A stretch of 64,000 bases of DNA, from NCBI RefSeq assembly GCF_003667575.1, contig NZ_RCUY01000005.1, positions 558,001 through 622,000 on the forward strand. Direction: 5' to 3'. The stretch's first letter is position 1, and each line of letters starts with the position of its first letter. A program made the translations under genes and the position numbers. A model generated the notes under the pieces. The model searched no databases. It worked only from the letters and a program-made list of their open reading frames with translations, and was not told where the DNA came from. This stretch comes from Mycetocola lacteus. Its GTDB lineage: Bacteria > Actinomycetota > Actinomycetes > Actinomycetales > Microbacteriaceae. Below are positions 34,899 to 43,376 of this stretch, piece after piece.

Positions 34899-35930
34899 CT
34901 AGCCGTCGTTCACCGCGAGCGTGAGCAGGCGGGCGGCGTTGTCGGCGAGGAGGGCGTCGACGCGGTCGGCACCGAGGCGTACCTCGAGGCGCGGAATGAA
35001 GCGGCGGCCGAGGTATTCCAGGCCGGGCATGCCGCCGTAGGCGAGGTAACGGGAGGCTCGGGCGACGTCGCCGCCGAGCAGGATCCGGTCCGATCCGACC
35101 CGGGCCACCACGCGTTCCAGACACTCGAGGATCGCCTGATCCGGGGCCTCCCGGTGCCGAGCGGGGCCGTCATAACCGAGGTAGGCACCCGAGGCGATCA
35201 GATCCGCGTGTAGGCCCGAGTCCAGGTTGCGGTCGATGTGCGCGAGCACCACACGGTCCCGGGATACGCCGTCCCGCTCCAGCAGCTCCAGGACCTCGTG
35301 AGCCGCGGAACCATAGTCCAGGTGCACCATGATCGCGGCCCCGGTTTCGGCGTGAGTGCGGGCGACCGCGGCCAGCGCGCGCCGCTCGAACGGGCCGATC
35401 TGCCAGTAGCGGATCCCCGCCTTGAGCATGCCCGCGCGCACGTTGGACGCCGAGATTGAGGCAGCTGCCCCCGGATCCTCCCCGAACCCCAGGTGGATCT
35501 CCGCGGTCCAGCGCTCGACGAGCTCATTCTCGGAGAGCGCCCGAATCGGGTGCTCCTCGGGATAGTGCCCGCCGTGGTGCGCGCCGGTCACGTGCACCGC
35601 GTGTAGCCCCGCCCGCGCGGCAATCCGCGCGACCGCCGCCGGGTTTCGGCCGAGTCCCATCGGGGTTGCCTCGATCATCGCACCAAAGCCCGACTCGACC
35701 AGCGAGATGGCCTCGTGTCCCGACGCCTCCTCGTTGTCGAGTTCGTCCCCGGCCAGCAGGGGCGACACCTGGAACAGGTGCTCGTGATAGTTGGTGCGAC
35801 CCAGCTCCTCGGGGGCGATATCGCCGCCGACGGTGCGGATGATGCCCGCGACGGTGCGGATGATGCCCGCGGCGGTTGTCACCCGCGGCGAAGTCTCGGG
35901 TACCACGCTCGGCCGCCGCGTCTCAGGCAT
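34899..35930 (-). CDS. phosphotriesterase-family hydrolase (probable sugar lactonase)
   Basis: 343 residues from the ATG at 35930, overlapping the kinase stop by eight bases. Metal ligands of the amidohydrolase barrel: HxH in NYHEHLF, Glu in MIEATPMGLGRNP, His in IMVHLDYG, His in VVLAHIDRN, Asp in LLGGDVARAS. In sugar catabolic clusters, relatives act as lactonases rather than organophosphate hydrolases. The N-terminus has an exact seven-residue duplication (AGIIRTV twice) encoded by a 21-bp tandem repeat, placed just before the conserved RTVGGDIAPEELG. Last gene of the dehydrogenase-kinase operon. Confidence 0.85.
   Translation of the reverse strand: MPETRRPSVVPETSPRVTTAAGIIRTVAGIIRTVGGDIAPEELGRTNYHEHLFQVSPLLAGDELDNEEASGHEAISLVESGFGAMIEATPMGLGRNPAAVARIAARAGLHAVHVTGAHHGGHYPEEHPIRALSENELVERWTAEIHLGFGEDPGAAASISASNVRAGMLKAGIRYWQIGPFERRALAAVARTHAETGAAIMVHLDYGSAAHEVLELLERDGVSRDRVVLAHIDRNLDSGLHADLIASGAYLGYDGPARHREAPDQAILECLERVVARVGSDRILLGGDVARASRYLAYGGMPGLEYLGRRFIPRLEVRLGADRVDALLADNAARLLTLAVNDG
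35829..35870 (-). repeat. exact 21-bp tandem duplication in coding sequence
   Basis: GACGGTGCGGATGATGCCCG plus C is repeated exactly at 35829-35849 and 35850-35870. It adds seven residues in frame near the start of the phosphotriesterase-like protein and looks recent, because the copies are identical. Confidence 0.92.
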
Positions 35931-37431
35931 CCGAGCCACCCGCCGCCAGCGCATCAAACCAGGGTTCCAGACGCGCATACGCGTCGAGGAATACCGGATA
36001 TTCGCGGGCGTAGCGCGCGGTCGCCTCGGGGTTCGGCTCGTACCCGGTGCTCCGCTTGGACAGCGTCGCGGCCACCTCGAAGTTCTCGAAGATGCCCACG
36101 CCGACCCCGGCGACCACGGCCGCACCGATCGCCCCGGCCTCATCCACCAGGTCGCGCCGGGCGACCGGCATGCCCCACATGTCCGCGAAGATCTGCAGCA
36201 GCGCCGAGGCGTTGGCCGCCCCGCCAATGACGTCGATCCGGTCCACATCGGTCCCGCAGTCGGCGAACGCGCGCAGCCCGGTCAGCAGGTTGAACGCCAC
36301 CCCCTCCAGCACCGCGCGGGTCATGTGCCCGCGGTCGTGATGGCGTAGCAGGCCCACAAACGCGGCGCGGGCGTGCGGGTTCCAGTAGGGCGAACGCTCC
36401 CCCAGCAGGTGCGGAAGGAAGTACAGTCCCTCCCCCGAGGCCTGCCGGTTCTCGGCCGCATCGAGCAGTTCGGCGTAGTCGGCTGCGGTCGCCGGGGAGA
36501 GTGTATCCACGATCCACTGCAGCGAGGCACCGCCCGCCTGCATCGTGGCGGTGGGGACAAAGCGGCCGGGGATCACGTGGTTGAAGGTCATCGAGCGCAT
36601 CTGCGGATCGTAGAGCGGCGCATCCGCCGCGACCGATACCCAGGAGGACGAGCCCATGCACGCATACGCACCCGAGCTCGCGTCGGTGATGCCCGCCCCC
36701 AGCGCGGCCATCGGCCCATCGCCGCCACCGATGACCACGGGGGTTCCCGCCAGCAGCCCGGTGGCCCGGGCCGCATCGGCGGTGATGGTGCCGATGACCG
36801 TGGTGGAGTCCACGATCTCCGGGAAGATTTCTCGCGACAGCCCCGAGGCGGCGATCAGTTCCTCGGACCAGGTGCCCGCGCGCTGATCGTACGCGTTGGT
36901 GCTCGACGCATCCGAGCGATCGGTCACCTGCACGCCGGTCAGCTTGAACGCGATAAAGTCCTTGGCCAGCAGGATGCGACGCACCCGGGCAAAGGCGTCG
37001 GGTGAGGTATCGCGCAGCCACATGGTTTTGGACAGCGAATACGTGGGGTTCAGCCGGTGCCCGGTGATCTGGTACCCGCGCTCCATCCCCACCACATCAA
37101 GCAGCCGGTCGGTCTGCGCGGTCGCCCGGGTGTCGGCCCAGATGATCGAGGGGAACACCGGATCCCCGGCGTCATCGATGGCCACCACCCCCATCATCTG
37201 ACCCGAGAAGGACACCACGTCGATGTCCTCGGGCTTCGCGCCAGCCGAGGCCAGCAGCTCACGGGTGGCCTGGGCGAGGGCGTCCCACCAGGCGAGGGGA
37301 TCCTGCTCGGCCTTGCCGCCGAGCCCGAAGTCGGTGTCGTAGTGCACGGTCACCGCGGCGATCAGGCGGCCATCATTGGCCACCAGGGTCGCCTTATTAC
37401 CGGTGGTTCCGAGGTCGTGGGAAATGATCAT
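35923..37431 (-). CDS. FGGY-family carbohydrate kinase (xylulokinase-like)
   Basis: 502 residues. N-lobe phosphate loop SHDLGTTGNKATLV, substrate region FSGQMMGVVAID and IIWADTRA, C-lobe GGGDGPMAALGAG, and the adenosine-binding IGGAANASALLQI. Length and motifs fit xylulokinase and related ketose/polyol kinases that phosphorylate after uptake. Six bases separate it from the dehydrogenase gene, so one operon oxidises then phosphorylates the substrate. The substrate cannot be fixed from sequence. Confidence 0.9.
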   Translation of the reverse strand: MIISHDLGTTGNKATLVANDGRLIAAVTVHYDTDFGLGGKAEQDPLAWWDALAQATRELLASAGAKPEDIDVVSFSGQMMGVVAIDDAGDPVFPSIIWADTRATAQTDRLLDVVGMERGYQITGHRLNPTYSLSKTMWLRDTSPDAFARVRRILLAKDFIAFKLTGVQVTDRSDASSTNAYDQRAGTWSEELIAASGLSREIFPEIVDSTTVIGTITADAARATGLLAGTPVVIGGGDGPMAALGAGITDASSGAYACMGSSSWVSVAADAPLYDPQMRSMTFNHVIPGRFVPTATMQAGGASLQWIVDTLSPATAADYAELLDAAENRQASGEGLYFLPHLLGERSPYWNPHARAAFVGLLRHHDRGHMTRAVLEGVAFNLLTGLRAFADCGTDVDRIDVIGGAANASALLQIFADMWGMPVARRDLVDEAGAIGAAVVAGVGVGIFENFEVAATLSKRSTGYEPNPEATARYAREYPVFLDAYARLEPWFDALAAGGSDA

Positions 37432-37437
37432 GGTGGG

Positions 37438-38457
37438 CTATCGCGACGAGACGATGGTCTTGATCTGCTCGGAATCGTGCAGGTTGGCCAGCGCCTGGTC
37501 GAAGGTGTCCAGGTTGAGCTTGGAGGTGATCAGCCCCTCGGTGCGCACGCGTCCGGTCTGCAGCGCAAACAGCGCGCGGCCCAGGCAGTGCACCTGCGCG
37601 TAGGATCCCTTGATGGTCAGCTCACGGCTAAACACCTCATAGGGCTTGATCGCCGCGGTGTCGTTTTCGCCGGCCAGACCGTAGACCAGCACCGTGCCAC
37701 CGGTCTTGGTGTGGCTCACGGCGAGTTCCAGGACCGCGGTCGAACCGGTGGCCTCGATCACCGCGTCGAATCCGCGCGGGGCGATGTCGCGCAGCGCGGC
37801 CGAGGCGGCCTCGGGGTTTCTGCGATCCACCTGGACGGTGTGGTCGGCACCGAGTGCGGTGGCGACCTCGAGCTTGGAGGCGGTCGGTGCGGCCACGGTG
37901 ACGCGGGCGGCACCCGCGGTCTTCAGCAGCTGGGAGAGGATCAGACCGGTGGGGCCGGCACCGAAGATCAACACGTCCGAGGCGGGCTTGAGGTTCAGGA
38001 TGTCCACGCCGTGCACGGCGCAGGCGGTGGGCTCGGCGAAGACGGCCACGTCGGGGTCGAGGTCCCCGATCGGGTAGACCTTGCTGGAATCGACCACCAC
38101 GTACTCGGCGAATCCGCCGGGCATGTTGCAGCCGAGCGAACCGAAGTTCTCGCAGAACAGGTCGTTGCCCTCGCGGCAGGCGTGGCACTTGCCACACAGC
38201 ACGGTGTTGTCCACCACGACGTTGTCTCCGACAACCGCGTTGGCCTCACCCGGACCCAGCTCAACCACCTCGCCGACCATCTCATGGCCGGGAATCAGCG
38301 GGAACTTGGCGATGAATCCGCCGTGCAGCAGGTGCTCATCGGTGCCACACACGCCGGTCTGGATGACCCGCAGCAGCGCCTCGCCCGGGCCGGGAACCGG
38401 CTTCTCGATGGATTCGACGGCCCACTGGGAACCCTCTCGGAAAACAATTGCTTTCAT
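37438..38457 (-). CDS. zinc-dependent medium-chain alcohol/polyol dehydrogenase
   Basis: 339 residues from the ATG at 38457 (MKAIVFREG). Catalytic zinc region GVCGTDEHLLHGG and GHEMVGEV; structural zinc cysteines in LCGKCHACREGNDLFC; NAD(P) fold at IFGAGPTGLILSQ. Polyol dehydrogenases of this type give the ketose that the following FGGY kinase would use. First gene of the minus-strand operon, divergent from the isomerase operon, with two shared palindromic sites in between. Confidence 0.92.
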   Translation of the reverse strand: MKAIVFREGSQWAVESIEKPVPGPGEALLRVIQTGVCGTDEHLLHGGFIAKFPLIPGHEMVGEVVELGPGEANAVVGDNVVVDNTVLCGKCHACREGNDLFCENFGSLGCNMPGGFAEYVVVDSSKVYPIGDLDPDVAVFAEPTACAVHGVDILNLKPASDVLIFGAGPTGLILSQLLKTAGAARVTVAAPTASKLEVATALGADHTVQVDRRNPEAASAALRDIAPRGFDAVIEATGSTAVLELAVSHTKTGGTVLVYGLAGENDTAAIKPYEVFSRELTIKGSYAQVHCLGRALFALQTGRVRTEGLITSKLNLDTFDQALANLHDSEQIKTIVSSR

Positions 38458-38538
38458 GACAAACCTCTCGCACGAATTCGACGGTGAATACGGAAGAACG
38501 ATGGCCGCGTGTGGGGACACGGGGCTGAATTCCTGATT

Positions 38539-38553
38539 TTTAGTAATACTACA
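38539..38553. promoter_or_regulatory. palindromic operator, site 1 (TTTAGTAATACTACA)
   Basis: TTAG-TAATA-CTAC, a near-perfect copy in inverted orientation of the site at 38633-38647. It is 82 bases upstream of the dehydrogenase start. Half-sites match the GTAG-N5-CTAC sites near 54.95 and 55.14 kb. Confidence 0.7.
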
Positions 38554-38632
38554 GACAAATCGATGTGCGGCACGAATTATTGGGCTTAATTTGGCAATCT
38601 CGCCCAAATGTGCACGTTCACATTCTTAATTA

Positions 38633-38647
38633 TGTAGTATTACTACC
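38633..38647. promoter_or_regulatory. palindromic operator, site 2 (TGTAGTATTACTACC)
   Basis: A perfect GTAG-TATTA-CTAC palindrome 24 bases before the isomerase start codon. It contains a -10-like TAGTAT, so a bound repressor would block the promoter. The pattern resembles known RpiR/HexR-type operators (TGTA...TACA), and an rpiR-like gene ends the same operon. Confidence 0.7.
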
Positions 38648-38670
38648 AAATCCACCCATCTAGGAGAACA

Positions 38671-39282
38671 ATGAGCATCAGCGTAGATATTCCGGTTCCG
38701 CTTCGGGTCCACCCCAATGGGGACCTCACCGGCAACACCCGTCGCTACGAGAAGTTCCTCGGCGATATGGCCGGGGTCTACCGCGACGACGCGGCCTATC
38801 GGGCGGCAGTGGAAAAGCACGGCGCTGACACCCTGGTGTACTCGGTTGAGGAACACCGCTACTCCGATGAGGAGGGTGCGCTGGTGATCGGCACCAGCAC
38901 CCTGCTGCCCGGCACCTACGGGACCGAGTTTGCGGTGACCCGCGGCCACATCCACGCGGTTGAGAACCGCGCCGAACTCTACTACTGCCTGGCCGGCCAC
39001 GGTGTCATGCTGCTGGAGACCATCGACGGTCAGAGCGCCGCGGTCGAACTGACCCCGGGCGAGGCCGTCAACGTGCCCGGACACTGGATTCACCGCTCGA
39101 TCAACGTGGGCACCGAGCCCTTTGTCACCCTCTTTACCTATGCGGCCGACGCCGGCCAGGACTACGCGATCATCGGCGACGCCGCCGGGATGAAGGAGCT
39201 CGTGGTCACCGATGGACACGGCGGCTGGGCGAGCGTGGCCAACCCCGAGCACACCGGATACCGCGTGGATGTGAACGCATGA
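38671..39282 (+). CDS. cupin-type glucose-6-phosphate isomerase
   Basis: 203 residues with TAGGAGAAC upstream. The metal-binding cupin motif is TRGHIHAVENRAELYYCL (His-x-His then Glu) with a later His in VPGHWIHRS. This is the archaeal-type phosphoglucose isomerase family (PF06560-like), unrelated to the classical Pgi. In this operon it may isomerise another phosphosugar. It is coupled by ATGA to the aldolase gene and controlled by the palindrome just upstream. Confidence 0.9.
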   Translation: MSISVDIPVPLRVHPNGDLTGNTRRYEKFLGDMAGVYRDDAAYRAAVEKHGADTLVYSVEEHRYSDEEGALVIGTSTLLPGTYGTEFAVTRGHIHAVENRAELYYCLAGHGVMLLETIDGQSAAVELTPGEAVNVPGHWIHRSINVGTEPFVTLFTYAADAGQDYAIIGDAAGMKELVVTDGHGGWASVANPEHTGYRVDVNA

Positions 39283-40004
39283 GCACGCGGGAAGCCGACG
39301 CAGGAGCTGCGGCGAGCGCGCAGATCTCCGCGGAGTCCCCCGCGGACCCCTTCGCACTGCTGAGCGAATTCGGAATCGTCCCCGTGGTCGAGATCCCCGA
39401 GGCTCGATTCGCGGTTCCGCTGGCGCGCGCCCTGGCCGAGGCCGGACTCACCACAATCGAGGTGACCATGCGCACCCCCGACGCCCTGGAGTCCATCCGC
39501 CAGATCGCCACCGAACTCCCCGAGTTCTACGTGGGTGTGGGCACCCTGTTCACCCCGGCCAACGTGATCGACGCACAGGCCGCCGGGGCCCGGTTCGGGG
39601 TCTCCCCCGGATATACGCCGCTGCTCGGCCGGACCGCCCGCGAGGCGGGACTGCCCCTGATTCCCGGGGCGGCGACCGCCTCGGAGATCATGGCCGCAGT
39701 TGAGGACGGCTTCGACACCGTCAAGTTCTTCCCCGCCGAGCTCAACGGCGGAGCCCAGGCCCTCTCGGCCCTGCTGGCCCCGCTGGCCGCCTCGGGCCTG
39801 CGCCACGTGATGCCCACCGGCGGCGTGACCCCCGACAACCTCGGCGACTATCTGCGCATCCCGCGCGTGATCGCCGCCGGCGGCACCTGGATCGCCCCGC
39901 GAGCGCTGATCCAGGCCGGCGAATTCGACACCATCCGTGACAACGCCGCGCGCGCCCTCACCCAGGCCCGCGCGCTCCTCCGCGATAAGGACACCACCAA
40001 ATGA
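39279..40004 (+). CDS. KDPG/KHG-type 2-keto-3-deoxy acid aldolase
   Basis: 241 residues. After an Ala-rich N-terminal tail of about 20 residues comes a class I aldolase barrel: Glu in TTIEVTMRTPDALE, the Schiff-base Lys in GFDTVKFFPAELNGG, GVGTLFTPA, and MPTGGV. It splits a 2-keto-3-deoxy(phospho)sugar acid to pyruvate and an aldehyde. It overlaps both neighbours by ATGA. Substrate is open: KDPG itself or an analogue made from the island's sugar. Confidence 0.92.
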   Translation: MSTREADAGAAASAQISAESPADPFALLSEFGIVPVVEIPEARFAVPLARALAEAGLTTIEVTMRTPDALESIRQIATELPEFYVGVGTLFTPANVIDAQAAGARFGVSPGYTPLLGRTAREAGLPLIPGAATASEIMAAVEDGFDTVKFFPAELNGGAQALSALLAPLAASGLRHVMPTGGVTPDNLGDYLRIPRVIAAGGTWIAPRALIQAGEFDTIRDNAARALTQARALLRDKDTTK

Positions 40005-40972
40005 GCGCCCCCGTTACCCTCACCGCCGACACCCTGATCCCGGCCACCGCCCCCACCATGTACTTCATCGGGGTGACCACCGGGTCGTCCTCGATCCGCC
40101 AGGTGTTCCCGCTGTGGGCCGCCGAGCTGGGCCTCGGCGACGCTGTGCTGGTGGGCATCGACCTGCCGCTGCACGCCCCCGCCGAGCAGTATCGACGCGT
40201 GGTCGAGTTCATCAAGAACGATCCGCTGAGCCGCGGCGCCCTGGTCACCACGCATAAGCTCGACCTGTTTGCCGCGGCCCGCGACCTCTTTGATGAGGAG
40301 GATCCGCTGGCGACCCTGATGAACGAGATCTCGAGTATCTCCAAGCGGGATGGCCGCCTGATCGCCCACGCCAAGGACCCGATCTCCTCGGGCCTCGCGC
40401 TCGACGCGTTCCTCTCCCCCGCGCACCTCACCCGCTACAACCCCGACGTGTTTGTGATCGGGGCGGGCGGATCGGCCATCGCGATCTCCTGGTACCTTTC
40501 CCGGGCGGAGCGGGCTGCGCACCCGCGCGAGATCATCGTGGCCAACCGCAGCCAGCAGCGCCTGGACGACCTGGCCGAGGTGCTGGCCGCCTCGGATCCC
40601 CGGGTCCCGGTGACCGTGCGACTGACCCCCAAGCCCGAATTGAGCGACGCGATCGTCGCCGATCTGCCGGCGGGCTCGGTCATTATCAACGCGACCGGCC
40701 TCGGCAAGGATGCCCCCGGATCCCCGCTGACAAACGCGGTGGTGTTCCCGCAGGATGCGATCGTCTGGGACCTCAACTACCGCGGCGACCTGATCTTCCT
40801 CGACCAGGCTCGCGCTCAGGATCCCGCGCTGAACGTCACGGTGGTTGACGGCTGGGTGTACTTCCTGCACGGCTGGACCCAGGTCATCGCCGAGGTCTTC
40901 GATGTCACCATTCCCACCTCGGGACCGAGCTTTGACGAGCTCTCCCGCCTGGCATCGAGCACCAAGGGCTAG
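40001..40972 (+). CDS. shikimate dehydrogenase-like oxidoreductase of unknown substrate
   Basis: 323 residues, two-domain fold of the AroE/YdiB family. The catalytic Lys is in VTTHKLDLF and the Asp in HAKDPISSG. NAD(P)-binding is at VFVIGAGGSAIAISWYLS, with NRSQQRL following. The normal N-T-V and G-x-N-T-D substrate motifs are altered (MNEISSISKRDGRLIAHAKDP), so quinate or shikimate is unlikely to be the substrate. Its place in a sugar operon suggests oxidation or reduction of a sugar-acid intermediate. Overlaps the aldolase by ATGA. Confidence 0.85.
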   Translation: MSAPVTLTADTLIPATAPTMYFIGVTTGSSSIRQVFPLWAAELGLGDAVLVGIDLPLHAPAEQYRRVVEFIKNDPLSRGALVTTHKLDLFAAARDLFDEEDPLATLMNEISSISKRDGRLIAHAKDPISSGLALDAFLSPAHLTRYNPDVFVIGAGGSAIAISWYLSRAERAAHPREIIVANRSQQRLDDLAEVLAASDPRVPVTVRLTPKPELSDAIVADLPAGSVIINATGLGKDAPGSPLTNAVVFPQDAIVWDLNYRGDLIFLDQARAQDPALNVTVVDGWVYFLHGWTQVIAEVFDVTIPTSGPSFDELSRLASSTKG

Positions 40973-40976
40973 CGCG

Positions 40977-41909
40977 ATGCCCGGAAAGATTCTGGTGACC
41001 CCGCGCTCGCTGACAGCCGAGGATGCGGCCACCCATCCGCTGCTGGAACCGCTGCGCGCGGCCGGATTCGAGATTGTCTCGGGCCCGGCCGGGCGCCAGC
41101 CCGAGGCGGCCGAGCTACGCGACCTGGTGGGCGATATCGACGGCTGGATCGCCGGGGTGGAGCCCATCGACGCCGAGACGCTGGCGGCCGCCGGAAACCT
41201 CCGAGTGATCAGCCGCAACGGGGCCGGGGCCGATGCGATCGACCTCGCCGCGGCTACCGCCCGCGGCATCCGGGTCGAGACCGCACGCGGGGCCAACGCC
41301 CGCGGCGTGGCCGAACTGGCCCTGGGCCTGATCCTCGGATCGCTGCGCCAGATCCCCGCCGCCAACACGCTGCTGCACGAGGGCGGCTGGGCCCGCACAC
41401 GGGGACGCGAGGTCGCCGAGGTGACCGTGGGCATCGTCGGGTTTGGGGCGATCGGTCGCCACGTGGCCGCCACGATCCTGCAGCTGGGCGGGCGCGTGGT
41501 GGCGTTTGATCCGTTTGTGACCGAGGCACCCGAGGGCGTGGAACTGGTGAACCTGGCCACCCTGTTCCGGGTGTCCAACGTGGTGACCCTGCACGCGCCC
41601 CCGCCCGCCGATGGGACCGCGCTGGTCGGCCGCGACCAGCTCGCGCTGCTGCCCACCGGGAGCGTGCTGATCAACACCGCTCGCTCGGCGCTGGTGGATC
41701 ACGCGGCGGTGCTGGACGCCTACGCCGACGGCACCCTGACCGCCTATGCGGTGGATGCGTTCGCAACCGAACCCCCGGTCCTGGACGCGGTGCTCTCCCA
41801 CCCGCAGACCCTGCTCACCCCGCATATCGGCGCGTTCACCGGGGCGAGCACTCAGCGCGCCGCCGAGGCCGCCGTGGAGAACCTTCTTGCCGCGCTCACC
41901 GGGCAATAG
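40977..41909 (+). CDS. D-isomer 2-hydroxyacid dehydrogenase (phosphoglycerate dehydrogenase-like)
   Basis: 310 residues from the ATG at 40977, four bases after the previous stop. The Rossmann motif is GIVGFGAIGRHVA. The catalytic Arg-Glu-His set is in NTARSALVD, FATEPPV and LLTPHIGAFTG. No ACT regulatory domain is present, unlike many SerA proteins, so a catabolic 2-hydroxyacid/sugar-acid role is favoured over serine synthesis. Confidence 0.9.
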   Translation: MPGKILVTPRSLTAEDAATHPLLEPLRAAGFEIVSGPAGRQPEAAELRDLVGDIDGWIAGVEPIDAETLAAAGNLRVISRNGAGADAIDLAAATARGIRVETARGANARGVAELALGLILGSLRQIPAANTLLHEGGWARTRGREVAEVTVGIVGFGAIGRHVAATILQLGGRVVAFDPFVTEAPEGVELVNLATLFRVSNVVTLHAPPPADGTALVGRDQLALLPTGSVLINTARSALVDHAAVLDAYADGTLTAYAVDAFATEPPVLDAVLSHPQTLLTPHIGAFTGASTQRAAEAAVENLLAALTGQ

Positions 41910-41925
41910 CACTAGGATGCATAGG

Positions 41926-42825
41926 ATGGAGAGCACCTCGCAAACATCACTCTTTGAGCGTCTGAAAGAGTCTCTCGATTCTCTGCGTAAGTCCGAACGC
42001 AAGGTCGCCGAACTGGTCACCGAGGACCCCACCTTCGTGATGGAATCCTCGATGTCCGCGGTGGCCGCCCGGGCCGGGGTGTCCGAGCCCACGGTCATGC
42101 GCTTTTGCACCGGACTCGGCTTCGACGGGTTCCAGGCCTTCAAGTTGGCCCTCGCCCAGGCGCTGATTCTCGGGGTTCCCTCGGTGGAATCGGCGATGAA
42201 CCGGGGAGACTCGGTGGCCGAGCTGGCGAGCAAGATCTTCGATCAGACGATCTCCAGCATCGACCGCTCCCGTCGTTTCCTCGATCTGGATCAGATGGAG
42301 CAGGCGGTGACCGCGATCCTCGGCTCGCGTGCGCTGGTCTTCATCGGTCTCTCGGCCTCGGGTTTGATCGCCCAGGATGCGCTACAAAAGGCGCAGCTGT
42401 TCGGGATCCCGTGCAGCGCCCCGAGCGACACCCACCAGCAGTTCATGGCCGCGGCGATGACCGATCCGGAAACCACCTTTGTGGTCATCTCCAACACCGG
42501 GCGCACCCGCTCGACCATGCGGGTCGCCGAGATGGCGCGCTCACGCGGTGCCACGGTGATCGGCATCAGCGGGGATGATGACACCCCGATGATGCGGGTG
42601 TGCGACGTCAAGATCGTGGCCAAAACCTTCGAAAACACGGATATCTACACGCCCACGGTCAGCCGACTGGCGGGGCTCGTGGTGATCGATATCCTCTCGA
42701 CCGCGGTGTCGCTCCGCCGCGGCGAGGCCCACTTTGCCGACTTCGAGGCGATGAAGGCGGGCCTGGCCGGCTACGCCCGAATGAGCGATCGCGAAACCGA
42801 TTCAGGTTCCGCCTCGTTCGACTAG
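41926..42825 (+). CDS. RpiR-family transcriptional regulator
   Basis: 299 residues from the ATG at 41926 (MESTSQTSLFERLKESLDSLRKSERKVAELV). The N-terminal HTH_6 domain has SMSAVAARAGVSEPTVMRFCTGLGFDGFQAFK; the C-terminal SIS sugar-phosphate sensor has VFIGLSASGLIAQDA and VVISNTGRTRSTMRVAE. It is the last gene of the isomerase-aldolase operon and is the best candidate to bind the GTAG-N5-CTAC sites, with a phosphosugar intermediate as effector; that link is inferred. Confidence 0.93.
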   Translation: MESTSQTSLFERLKESLDSLRKSERKVAELVTEDPTFVMESSMSAVAARAGVSEPTVMRFCTGLGFDGFQAFKLALAQALILGVPSVESAMNRGDSVAELASKIFDQTISSIDRSRRFLDLDQMEQAVTAILGSRALVFIGLSASGLIAQDALQKAQLFGIPCSAPSDTHQQFMAAAMTDPETTFVVISNTGRTRSTMRVAEMARSRGATVIGISGDDDTPMMRVCDVKIVAKTFENTDIYTPTVSRLAGLVVIDILSTAVSLRRGEAHFADFEAMKAGLAGYARMSDRETDSGSASFD

Positions 42826-42836
42826 GGAGCCGACAC

Positions 42837-42873
42837 AAACGGGCCGCGAAGCATACGCTTCGCGGCCCGTTTT
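42837..42873. terminator. intrinsic terminator, bidirectional
   Basis: A 16-bp stem AAACGGGCCGCGAAGC and complement (42837-42852 with 42857-42872), ATAC loop, then TTTTC on plus. It ends the RpiR operon and probably the opposing SnoaL-like gene. Confidence 0.92.
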
Positions 42874-42926
42874 TCGGTACTCGGATGCAGAATAGATCGA
42901 TCAGGCGACCCGATGGGCGCGGTGGT

Positions 42927-43358
42927 TTAGGCCAGTTCGGCCAGCTCCGCGGCGCTCAGGAAATACGGCTCATACTCGGTTCCGGTAAAGTGCTCGCGCA
43001 TGAGAGTGGTCCAGCGCACCACCGAGGTCAGCGGGCGGTGGTTAATGATGATCTGCTGCGCCTGACCGGCCTCGTTGAAGTTGATCACCACGACACTGCC
43101 GATCGGGTTGCCGCGGAAGATCGCGGTGTAATCCTCGACGAAGCCGTTGTCACCATAGGGGCCCACAAAGTTGAACTCCTGGTAGTCGTAGAGGGTACGT
43201 GCAAAGCCGAGGATGGTACGCACGGCCTCGGGGCCGCGCAGGATGCCGTTGAGCACCGAGGCTTCCAGGGTCACGTCCTCGGCCAGGTTGCCTAACCATT
43301 CGGGGGTGTAGTCGGTGCGGTGGGTGGCGGGGTTTCCCGAGCCGAGATAGCTGGTCAT
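42927..43358 (-). CDS. SnoaL/NTF2-like small protein
   Basis: 143 residues with the alpha+beta cone signature of SnoaL-like proteins (WLGNLAEDVTLEASVLNGILRGPEAVRTIL, later EDYTAIFRGNPIGSVVVINFNEAGQAQQIIINHRPL). GAAGGA precedes the start. It lies 18 bases after the metallo-hydrolase gene in one operon. Such folds serve as small-molecule isomerases or binding proteins; no function can be assigned. Confidence 0.82.
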   Translation of the reverse strand: MTSYLGSGNPATHRTDYTPEWLGNLAEDVTLEASVLNGILRGPEAVRTILGFARTLYDYQEFNFVGPYGDNGFVEDYTAIFRGNPIGSVVVINFNEAGQAQQIIINHRPLTSVVRWTTLMREHFTGTEYEPYFLSAAELAELA

Positions 43359-43376
43359 GATGGTGTCCTTCGGGGG

